A stretch of 64,000 nt of DNA, taken from Amaurobius ferox (lineage: Eukaryota; Arthropoda; Arachnida; Araneae; Amaurobiidae). The translations under genes were made by a program, and so were the position numbers. Below are positions 55,846 to 64,000 of the stretch, piece by piece (the first letter of the stretch is position 1; each line of letters starts with the position of its first letter). The stretch covers positions 32,955,984 to 33,019,983 of the forward strand of contig OX578155.1 in NCBI GenBank assembly GCA_951213105.1, written 5' to 3'. The notes under the pieces were generated by a model that ran no database searches, had not been told where the DNA came from, and saw only the letters and a program-made list of their open reading frames with translations.

Positions 55846-57722
55846 ATGTCGGGTACAAGTCAGACTATTTCGTCTTCTGTTCAGATGGATTTTTCCACCT
55901 CAAAGACGCCATTCTCATCTTCGGAACCTGATACCTCAGCCGCTAATGCTACCACGGATAACACCAGTACTAGAAAGCAGAGCAGCCTTCACAGCACATA
56001 CTTGGGAAAAATTGGGGTGAGATGTACGGAACCCCTGGAATCTACGATAGCAAGACATCTTCTCTGCTACGACTACACCATCAGCATGCTTGAAAAGGAG
56101 ATTGAAAAAGACGACATCCCGTATGAAGAAGCTGCCATGCTGAACAGACTCCTAACAGGTACTATTGCAGATTCCTCTCTGTTAGCCAGCCACCCCGACT
56201 ACGATACCCTTAAATCTAGAGACTCTTTCCATATTGTTCAAAAAATGGCCTCCGAAATTGGTAAAACTCCCGAACTCACCCTTTATGAAAACTTCAAACA
56301 CGAATTCTTTAACATTCTTGAGGGCTTCCTCCAACCCAATCTTAAAAAACCTAAACTTGCAGAAGAAATTGCCCAAACTGATGCTATTCCTATCTCAAAT
56401 AAATTTGAAAATCTCAACTCCGTCCCTGTCGACATGACAGAAGACTCCCTCTCCCCCCTCTTCTTAAAAGTTGCTTCCGTTTATGTGGACTCTTTAATCA
56501 ATTGGGGTGCCCTCATCCTCGAACTTAACAAATTTCTAGACAATAATGTAACAGGCCTTCTCCTGGGAAGGGTAATAAAGATCACTCCTGGATCTGTTGA
56601 GGATTTCAGGAAGGTTCAAGATTACTTGACCCGGGGGAAAATACCCTTCAGCTCGATAAATCTTAAAAGCGACCGTCCCAAAAAGATTGTTATTAAGGGT
56701 CTCCCTACCAACACTGATATCGAAGAAATTAGATCTGCCCTGCTTGCCAAAGGCTTGACAAATTAACCGAATCTCCCAGCTTAAAAATCGCCGAGACAAA
56801 TCCCCCCTCCCCATTTTCTTGGTCGGCCTTGTGCCCTCTGAGAACTGGGAGAGGATTCTTGAAATCAACAATCTCCTTTACCTTCAGGTAAAAGTTCAAA
56901 ATTTTGTTTCTAAAGGCCTCAAAATCTGCTATAATTGTCAAATGCACAACCACCATAGCGACCAGTGCTCGCCCCCCCCCCCCCCCCCGCTGTCTCAAAT
57001 GTGGCGATGGCCACCCCCACCCGTGACTGTCTTAAAAGAAGAGATCGCCCGGCCAAATGTGCCAACTGCGGTGGAGACCACCCTGCAAATTTTCGGAAAT
57101 GTCCCCAAAATCCCTGGAACAGAACCTTGTAGCTACCCAAACTATTCAAAATTCTCAAACTTCAAACATCCCCCCCGGCCTTGACCCAGTTAATTTTCCT
57201 CCTCAGTCCACTAAAACTTGCACCACCCAGGAAACACAGGCAAGTTCCGAGACGGCCTCAGGTCCAGCCGGAGAGTGTACTGCCCAAGTGCTACCTGAAC
57301 AAATTATTAACTCAAATTCAGCTAACTCAATCTCCAACTCATTTTTCCAATTCCTTAAATTCTTCCAAGAAATGGAACGTCTCTTCAACCTTTCAAATAT
57401 TCAGAATCATTTCCAAAAAATCACTGAAATTCTTAAAACCAACGACGATCCCCTCAATAAACTTTTTCAAATTGTTAATATAATTTCCAACCTCCAAAAC
57501 CCTCTAACCCCCCAAAATAAAAGTTTTTCCTTTTATCTCTGGCTGGCTTCTGATTGGGTCTCAATTAGCCTTGTAATCCATCTCTCCTCTCTTGACGACG
57601 CAACTTTTGTATTGGCTCCAGCTCTTACGCCTGCCCACTCCTTGCTTTCCTCAACTTCATTGCACTCAACTAATACCAAACACTCAGATACGAAGACGCA
57701 CTATTGGAGATTAAAGCGCTAG
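55846..57722 (+). pseudogene. Jockey-type LINE ORF1 (gag-like, PRE_C2HC plus zinc knuckles), ORF2 absent
   Basis: ATG 55846 opens a 306-codon frame with a Ser/Thr-rich start, a helical middle and KIVIKGLPTNTDIEEIRSALL, the start of the PRE_C2HC domain found in jockey and X-element nucleic-acid-binding proteins. After a frameshift (~56765) the domain continues (LVGLVPSENWERIL) into CYNCQMHNHHSDQC. The second and third CCHC knuckles (CLKCGDGHP, CANCGGDHP) are broken by an expanded 16-C tract at 56970-56985 and an extra C. A Ser/Gln-rich tail follows (frame 57057-57722), ending in the family's 3' end sequence GGAGATTAAAGCGC with its hairpin. Intact elements would have ORF2 here. The protein would bind RNA in the retrotransposition particle. 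Confidence 0.85.
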
Positions 57723-57796
57723 GCGCTTCGTGGAATATCCCATTTGGGGACGGCAATTATTATGCAAATGTAGTACATTGTATTAGATATTTCCGT

Positions 57797-57893
57797 TCAA
57801 ACTTTCTTTAAAGAGGATTCGATATATATAGTGAAATTCTTCTACCGGAAATGTATTTCAGAGTTTTGTTTCAAAAATTTCTTTTTAAGTGAA
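57797..57893. repeat. Direct repeat flanking the LINE ORF1 unit (right)
   Basis: Partner of 55585-55680. Next to it, 'ttgtattagata.ttccg.tca' occurs twice (57780 and 57920), hinting at a local satellite. Confidence 0.65.
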
Positions 57894-58139
57894 TTATTCT
57901 GACGATGATCTGGTACATTGTATTAGATACTTCCGCTCAGCGGAAAACACTCTTAAATCAGCAATTGAGATAACGCTTTTGCAAGTGTATTTCATGCTAA
58001 CAAATAGATAAATACGCTTTGGAAATTATGTAAAACGTATTTTTACGCCTTGACTTTGAAAAAAAATCGACGATCACAATGTTTACGGAAGTTCCATAAA
58101 AACGGAAATCGGTCACGAATTTGAAAATAGATACTAATT

Positions 58140-58650
58140 TTGAGACTCAAGGACGGGGGTTTACGAAGTGCCCAGGAGGAGAAAAATTCCCCCCTTTAAA
58201 CTCCAAGCGAAAAGGAAAAGAGATACTGAGGAGATTTACATAAAAGAGAGAGTTTACATCAGTAGGTCCGCTTGGGGGGGGACGACCGAAGTCCCAAGTC
58301 TTGCAGAAAAAGGAGAAAGAGCTAGGGCCCAAGCAAGCACCTAGCGAGAGCAAAGAGAGAGGGGGGTAGAAGGACGCAGGGCCTTGAGCTTGAGAACATG
58401 GGGGGGGGGGGGACGTTCATAACAAGAAAAGTTTAAGATTCGTCGATAGATCGCGAATTCCCAAAAGCTAGGGAGGAGCACGGAGAAAACTAGAATCCGA
58501 AGAAAACCGATGGGTGTGGAGCAGATGCAAAACAATGCTAGATAGAACGACCCCGTGCGGGGCGTAAGAATGCGTCCTTGGGGCGGCGCCACGGCAACGC
58601 CCCGGGGCGCTTCCGCGCCTTTGAGTGTGCCGGGTTGTACCCCGGGATGC
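58140..58650. other. GC-rich island without a recognised gene
   Basis: Markedly more GC and CpG than its surroundings, with poly-G runs (58274-58281 and 58399-58410) and a dense GC block at 58555-58650 (GGGGCGGCGCC, CCCCGGGGCGC, two CCCGGG). Minus-strand frames (58147-58353, 58341-58592) are open but unlike any family. It could be a CpG-rich promoter or a foreign insertion. Confidence 0.4.
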
Positions 58651-59130
58651 TATCTAACGTGGGATTACTTACTCCTCTGAAGAAATTTTGAGCAAGTTTT
58701 TTAACATGTTCTAAAAAAGGTCTAATGTTGAGATCTCTATACAGGACTTCTACCCGGACGTAACTCGGAAACTTAATAAATGTACGAAGCGCTTTATTTT
58801 ACATTACTTGAAGCTTCCTAAGGCAGGGGTCGGAAACCTGCGAGCCGCATGCGGCTCTTTTAATGCAAAGTTGCGGCTCTCCAGTTCCATACGAAAAAAT
58901 TAATTATTTCTAATCAAAACCCTTAAAAAATAAGAAAATATATTTTTAAGTACCTAATTTCTCAATAGCTTCTATTTTCATAATCGTTAATTACAAATCG
59001 CTACGCTTAACATGACCGTAATGAGATAAATTTGAACTATTGTTTTGTTCTTAGAGATGAGACTCCGTGACCATGTTTATCTTTCAGCCAATTGCATTCC
59101 ATTTCCGTCTCACCCAAACAACCACCATCT

Positions 59131-59169
59131 AGAGTCTAGACAACACGTCTAGACTCTAGACGTGTTGTC
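59131..59169. repeat. Two overlapping perfect palindromes
   Basis: AGAGTCTAGAC (59131-59141) pairs with 59147-59157 around a 5-base loop, and GACAACACGTCTAG (59139-59152) pairs with 59156-59169 around 3 bases. The two hairpins compete for the same bases. They lie between the hAT terminus and its gene. Confidence 0.9.
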
Positions 59170-59433
59170 AGTCAGTCATCCTCTGATAGAGCGGTCGACG
59201 TTGCGTTGCATGTGTGTTAATTTAATCGCTTGCGGTTTTTGCGTGTCTATTCGCTTATTGTTTCAAGAAGAAGCGAGTTATCTTTTCAAAGGTATGTACG
59301 CGTAAAATGTAACAGAATTTGATTACATAACTGAGGATCGTGTTAATGAAGTAATAATGGTAAATAAATTGTTTGCCGTTTTAGATGGCTAAGTAAAATT
59401 TTAGAAAATCATTTTTTCAGCTCCGCCGCCAGC

Positions 59434-59996
59434 ATGGCATCTGGTAAAAAAAAGAGAAGAACTGAAGAAGAAAACCGAGAATTCAATCAGGATTGGACGG
59501 AGTCGTTTGCATTCATATACAACACAGATGGCCTTCCGACTTGTTTCATTTGCCACGAAAAACTCGCACACGATAAGAAGTCAAATTTGGAGACACACTT
59601 CACTACAAAACACACCCAGTTTGCTGGTAAATATCCAACCGGTGACGCACGAAAAAAAGCTGTTGAAGAGCTCAAAAAAAACAACAACAGTCAAGTTTCA
59701 TGCTAAGTAACTGGGCGCAATCTTCCAATAATGTAAATCTGGCAAGCTTTGCAGTATCATTAGAAATTGCAAAAAGAGGAAAACCATTCACAGATGGTGA
59801 GTACGTCAAAGATTGTTTTATACGTGCATCTGAAGAACTGTTTCGTGATTTTAAAAACAAAGCAGAAATCATGAAAAAAATCAAAGATTTATCATTATCT
59901 GCTAAAACAGTACAAGATAGAACTGCTAAAATGTCTTCAAATGTCTCAAAGGACCTTATCGATGCAGGGAATGCTGCGTATAACGTTATCCATTGA
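59434..59996 (+). pseudogene. hAT transposase (GTF2IRD2/ZBED5-like group), N-terminal part
   Basis: ATG 59434 begins MASGKKKRRTEEENREFNQDW, a nuclear-localisation-like start. A BED-type zinc finger follows (CFICHEKLA, then HFTTKH; Cys-x2-Cys and His-x4-His), then KYPTGDARKKAVEELKK. An A-run of eight causes a frameshift, and the protein continues at 59700 with NLASFAVSLEIAKRGKPFTDGE, CFIRASEELF and ISLSAKTVQDR-like DLSLSAKTVQDRTAKMSSN. The catalytic core that should follow is missing because a mariner-like element replaces it at 59997. One frameshift plus truncation make it inactive. Group identity rests on motif order and wording. Confidence 0.85.
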
Positions 59997-60648
59997 TTGT
60001 TCACAATAGCGGTGGCAACATCGTCAACGACATCTGAACGAGTCGATTTGCGTCCTCGAACCCGGCTGAACTCCAAGATGTCCAGTTTTCTCGAATCGAG
60101 CGATCATTCTCCTGAGAGCTTGTGGAAGCAATGGTCCTTCGCGCAAATTCTTAAGTCGACGAATCTCTCGAAGTGCAGCTGCAGCATGTCCTTTGTTTTC
60201 ATAAAACAGCTTCACAAGCAAAGCGCGTTCTGGCTCTATGACAGCCATCTCTGATAAGAATGAAAATTTCCCAGTTTTATGCCCAGAACATAGTAGCTGC
60301 AAACCAAGAGTTTATGCAAATTTTTGTGCTTACAGTGAGAAATTGCAGTTAAAATGAGAGTTTAAGTTTCTTCACTTTTTTATCTTCTTTTTTTTTTCAT
60401 ATCAGCAAAAGAAATTAAAGAGGAAAAATTCCATATCGCATGTTTTTTTTTTGTGATTATTTTGTGTCTTTTCAGCATATTTTCTGTTGTACCGCGCCAT
60501 CTATCGGTGTTTCTGGAACTAATTTTTTTTCACGTTATCCCTTTCCCCATGTCTTGAATAGTATGCTCAACAATTTTGGAGTCTTTACACTGAGTAGTTC
60601 GATGTATAGAGAACTCAGAGTAGAGGTGTTTTAATTCTGACCACCCGG
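59997..60648 (-). pseudogene. DUF4817 mariner-like element, 5' end and transposase N-terminus
   Basis: On the minus strand the outer end CCGGGTGGTCAG is at 60648 beside a TA (60649-60650). A leader follows, then a start in the frame 60302-60024: MAVIEPERALLVKLFYENKG, then AAAALREIRRLKNL, ALRRMIARFEKTGHLGV, the paired helix-turn-helix of DUF4817 transposases. A frameshift near 60050 leads to VRGRKSTRSD and VVDDVATAI, where the hAT sequence resumes. The catalytic half is absent. It belongs to the same broad group as 36803-37458 but is a different family: its terminus and N-terminal wording differ. Confidence 0.82.
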
Positions 60649-60726
60649 TACTAGTCCTTTCTGTTGTACCAACGAACAGTAGCAGATACTTTGCTAACTG
60701 ACACTAGAGACACCTAGATATAATTC

Positions 60727-60918
60727 TCAAAGCATTATGGCATTTTCAAACGTTTCATCCAGCGTTCCTTTCAAGCGTTTCATCAAACGTTCCATCTCCT
60801 TCCAATTGTCCTTTCTGCTTCTTTTTCGAGAATCGTCGTTTAAATATAGAACGCTTTCGTCTTCCTCCACAGGCATGTTTCCGTCTTCTGCCACTACAGC
60901 CGTTACGCCTTCGTCCAT
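60727..60918 (-). CDS. Hypothetical ORF with acidic then basic segments, unrecognised
   Basis: Minus-strand frame of 63 codons with an acidic start (DEGVTAVVAEDG, PVEEDESV), a basic centre (DDSRKRSRKDNW) and a helical end (EMERLMKRLKGTLDETFENA) before a stop. The frame is open upstream of the ATG to ~60945. The end contains a ~26-bp imperfect tandem duplication ('gaacgtttgatgaaacg' / 'gaacgctggatgaaacg'). It could be the C-terminus of an unrecognised transposase or a small exon. No family match is claimed. Confidence 0.25.
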   Translation of the reverse strand: MDEGVTAVVAEDGNMPVEEDESVLYLNDDSRKRSRKDNWKEMERLMKRLKGTLDETFENAIML

Positions 60919-60954
60919 TGGAAGGCTTTCTATTTGAAATAGGCTTTTTCATAA

Positions 60955-62179
60955 TTTTCTATGAAAAATATATGCTTTTTGTTATATTCACATATGTTGT
61001 ACAGCAAATTAGGATATACGTAATTGTTGTCCCTCAATAAGCTAAAATTTAGTTGTGAAGTTCTATATTATTAAATTGGTCGTCAATTACATCCAGACAG
61101 TTCCACAAGCTATATTTACTTATAATACAAATACTAATGTTAATTTTTGGATTAGATATTGCTATATAATTGCTCCTTTCACAAAGGAATATAATATTTT
61201 CAAAATGGTTACTGAAATATATTTCACACTTCTTTATTTCTATTTCAATGGGATCTGCTGGTATTGAATTGAACAAATTGCACTACTGTACTATTTAATC
61301 TTTCGATAGTTTTCAATGAAAGAATATTTAGCTTTTATAATTGCTGTAACAAAATTACAGACTGTATAATTTTCAAATTCAGTTGTCTATTTTCTGCTTT
61401 ATTCAACAATTACCAATGATTTATATTCAACAATGTTAAGTAACAGACAATTGCTTTATCTTCTAGCAACAGGGGTTACGACCTCATACATTCCCATTAA
61501 TAGAATCTTAGATTTTATGACACATATTTCTCTATAGCAATATCCAATATTAAAATTACATGTACAGCCTAACCGTAAGCCACGTCCCCTCATTAAGTCA
61601 CGTTTTTATTCACCACGGAAATGTCATGACCTTAATAATTTACCTTCATTTCTCTAAATTGCGTTTTCAGAATCCTGAAAGTGAATATTTTACAAGTGCA
61701 TATTATATGAGTAATTTAGATATTTATAACAAGTAATATCCTTCAAATTCCCAGTAAATTTGGAGTCTTTTATAATGAATATTCAGATCACATTCAGTAA
61801 GTTCTTTACACTGCGGGGGGGGGGGGGACGTCAACTAGAAACTGTAAAATTCAAACCTCATGTGTATTCAGTTTGTAAAGCTCAAAAACGCTGTTATTAT
61901 GTTTAAAACAATGATTTATAGTATGTTGAATGAGCATTTTGTTTCTGGGGGTTTATGAGATCAGCGATTTTGAAAGAGTGGGCGGGGCTCATGATTCTGA
62001 TAATAGGAAGCTTATACGAAATTGGATATTTTCAGAACTCATGTCACTGATAATCTCACATTGTGGTTTTCTATAATTAAGACACATTTTATTCATAAAA
62101 TAATTTCATTTTAACTTTCTAACATTTTGACTTCTATTGTATTTTGTCAATTTTCGTTTTTATTTGGTAACTGATGCTT
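60955..62179. other. Intergenic AT-rich DNA
   Basis: No gene recognised. A 13-G tract lies at 61816-61828. Confidence 0.5.
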
Positions 62180-62658
62180 TTATCTTCATCCATACAGCAA
62201 AACTGCGAAGAAACTAAAATATCTCGAGAAGAGCTAATGTTAGAATAATGGGATTGGTCTTATTCTTTTTATCGTCAAACATGACGTATAAAACAAGCAT
62301 TTAATTGATACATTTTAGCATAGGTAGTCTATATTTTAGATTTTAATAGTTTTTGAAAACCATTTTGCAAAAAAAAAAAAAAGCAGGTTCCATTTTCCCA
62401 AATCATACCACAATCTAATCAGCTTCAGGGTTGCCCAGAAGTAAATTACCAACCAAATTTTATGAAATTTGGTCAATTGGTTTTTAGTTAAAGTGGATAG
62501 ATACATTGCACACACACACACGCACGTCACGCTAAAAATTAATTTTTCGGGTTCTAAAGGTTTCAAAGCGTGTAGATCCGTCGAAAATTCGAGTTGCGAT
62601 TTTTAGTATGATTCCAATACGTTCCCTATACATTAACATGTATTGCAAGGAAAGTAAA
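62180..62658 (+). mobile_element. Family F copy, 5'-truncated
   Basis: The 3' half matches 8500-9270 in order: 'gggattggtcttatt', 'ccaaattttatgaaatttggtcaattgg', a CA tract (62508-62522), 'gtgtagatccgtcgaaaattcgag' and the terminal hairpin GTTCCCTATACATTAACATG...GCAAGGAAAGTA. Confidence 0.7.
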
Positions 62659-63778
62659 AATTTCGCTTTTATGCTAATACAATAACGCAAATGAAAGCTT
62701 TCTTATTAATAGATTTCGCTTAAATCAATACATTTAATTTTGCTAAAAATAAAAATAGGCTTATCAATTGTCCTGCAATTCGCTTATTCATTTTGAAATA
62801 TATATTACGCCCTCTATAGAAAATTAAATTTTCAAATATCTGGAGAACGGCTCATAACTATTAAACAATAGAAACAATTGCTTTTCAAATAAAAACAAAA
62901 ATTTATAATATAAATGCATTAATAAATATAAAATATGAAAATCAGAAGAAAAAGTCTGCTTAAAATCTTTTCGTGCACAGACACTGTCAAATTAGATTTT
63001 AAAGAGGAAATTCAAAAACAAAATATCAAGTTTCATTTTAATGATATTTGTGTTACACGTTTTTAAATTGAAAAGTTTTGCCTGTTTAGTCTTCTGATAT
63101 TTGAATTAGATAAAAATTGTATCAAATTTTATTCCTTTTGCTCAATTCTTTTGTAGGATATAGGGTTTCACGTGGAAAAATAATTCTAATATCTCAAGAA
63201 CAGCTCGTGATAATTTTTAAATAATTGTGTCTATTCATTTTGGGTTAAAACTGTTTAAGATGCGTTTACTTTTTTGATAATAGGGATCAATTTATTTTAT
63301 TGCTTCATGAAGTTTTCAATTTTGCACCAGAAACATGATATACATTGAGAATGATGAATGCTGGCATTTTAGAAATTATGACATTAGCATTTACGTAAAA
63401 ATAACATATATTAAATATCCCTTTTACTAAAATGCAATTATTAATTATGTTCTCCCACATGTGTTCCCCACTTCAATAAACTCCTATGCGCATTTGTATG
63501 AAATTTTCCAGCTGGGTTTATAAATTTCTTCCACTAAAATGTAATAAAAAAGATAATACAAAGAATATGACAACAAACACTAGTTTTAATTCAGTGTAAA
63601 GAAACCAAAGGCGACTGAAGAGTAAACAGTAGAAAAGGATCGGGGGTGGGGGGGGGGGGGAGCATCACAAGTATCAGAAATTATCTAGAATTTTCCATAT
63701 AAGTACTTAAAATGGTATATTTATCTGCCATAAAAAAAAAGGTTTGGAAAGTCTTTTAAAATATAATAATTCGTTTAA
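62659..63778. other. Intergenic AT-rich DNA
   Basis: No gene recognised. A G-run near 63640-63661 and several A-runs are the only features. Confidence 0.5.
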
Positions 63779-64000
63779 ATGAAGGAGATAAGCGAAAGGA
63801 GATTCATGCAGATACTGCAAAGAATGTCAGCAGATTACCTTGTGGACTACTTCGATGAGGACAAGGAACGCTTCATTAAAGATCCTGCAAGAATGCGAAT
63901 CTTCCAGGGTAAGTGCTATCGTATTATTAAGTTTTTTGAGAACCCCACTGGACCCTTCCCTAATTTCATCCGTGTTGAGGATATGTATGAAGATGATGCC
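63779..64000 (+). CDS. Unrecognised ORF running off the right edge
   Basis: ATG 63779 directly follows an in-frame TAA, so this is the earliest start. The frame is open for all 74 codons to the edge: MKEISERRFMQILQRMSADY, then VDYFDEDKERF, RMRIFQGKCYRIIKFF, and a Pro-containing stretch ending EDMYEDDA. Composition and GC content are more coding-like than the flanks. The word CAGG-GTAAGT at 63906-63916 also resembles a splice donor, so the exon may end there instead. I do not recognise the family; it could be a host exon or the start of another element. Confidence 0.4.
   Translation, partial: MKEISERRFMQILQRMSADYLVDYFDEDKERFIKDPARMRIFQGKCYRIIKFFENPTGPFPNFIRVEDMYEDDA

Larger units (their letters stand above)
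58824..59996 (+). mobile_element. Charlie-type hAT element, 5' part
   Basis: It begins CAGGGGTCGG-AAACCTGCGAGCC and then GCATGCGGCTCTTTT, a characteristic Charlie-type left terminus. Sub-terminal overlapping palindromes lie at 59131-59169. It is cut at about 59996 by a reverse DUF4817 element, and no right terminus is found in the window. Confidence 0.85.

Noticed and set aside
1..64000. tRNA or rRNA genes
   Set aside because: No cloverleaf with conserved A/B boxes or rRNA core words was recognised on either strand.

Overview
This window is AT-rich eukaryotic DNA with introns and a very high load of transposable elements. The families present (ZMYM-type and Charlie-type hAT, Tigger/pogo, Tc1, DUF4817 mariner-like, P-superfamily, jockey LINEs with zinc-knuckle ORF1) fit an arthropod genome, perhaps an arachnid or hemipteran. 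That assignment is inference, and the species cannot be named from the sequence. Long poly-G/poly-C runs occur throughout. Host coding sequence is sparse: two exons of a CUB-domain gene on the minus strand (36461-36642 and 32444-32574), a possible plus-strand exon (31989-32111), and an unrecognised ORF running off the right edge (63779-64000).

Layout. 1-4080: a nearly intact hAT transposase gene with its own CRE/TATA promoter and one internal stop, inserted into an older hAT copy. 4270-9270: AT-rich DNA with copies of a microsatellite-bearing dispersed repeat, here called family F. 9511-19047: interleaved family E elements (1.2 kb, CACAG termini, 8-bp target duplications), family F, hAT remnants and a jockey LINE. 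19055-25152: a 6.1-kb foldback element with TACAGTG termini, a 7-bp target duplication and arms built mostly of a ~140-bp satellite. 25270-26271: a P-element (THAP9-like) transposase remnant just outside it. 27735-31790: E, jockey, hAT and Tc1 remnants. 31989-38850: CUB exons, paired hairpins, minisatellites, two F copies and a split DUF4817 mariner. 39000-47616: minisatellite, F, and a cluster of E copies including one inserted in another. 48085-53680: a hAT-like non-autonomous element, a complete Tigger element and a second jockey copy. 55585-57893: a LINE ORF1 unit lacking ORF2. 58824-60918: a Charlie-type hAT broken by a DUF4817 element. 60919-64000: mostly featureless DNA with one F fragment and the terminal ORF.

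The elements interact mainly by nesting: hAT in hAT, E in LINE, E in E, F in E, F and mariner in one minisatellite, and mariner in hAT. This gives a relative age order. The most notable signals are the satellite-armed foldback element; a young E family together with 24-bp remnants made of only its two termini; ultra-short insertions of 58-59 bp; and PCNA-interacting-type (PIP-box) motifs at the ends of two unrelated transposases.
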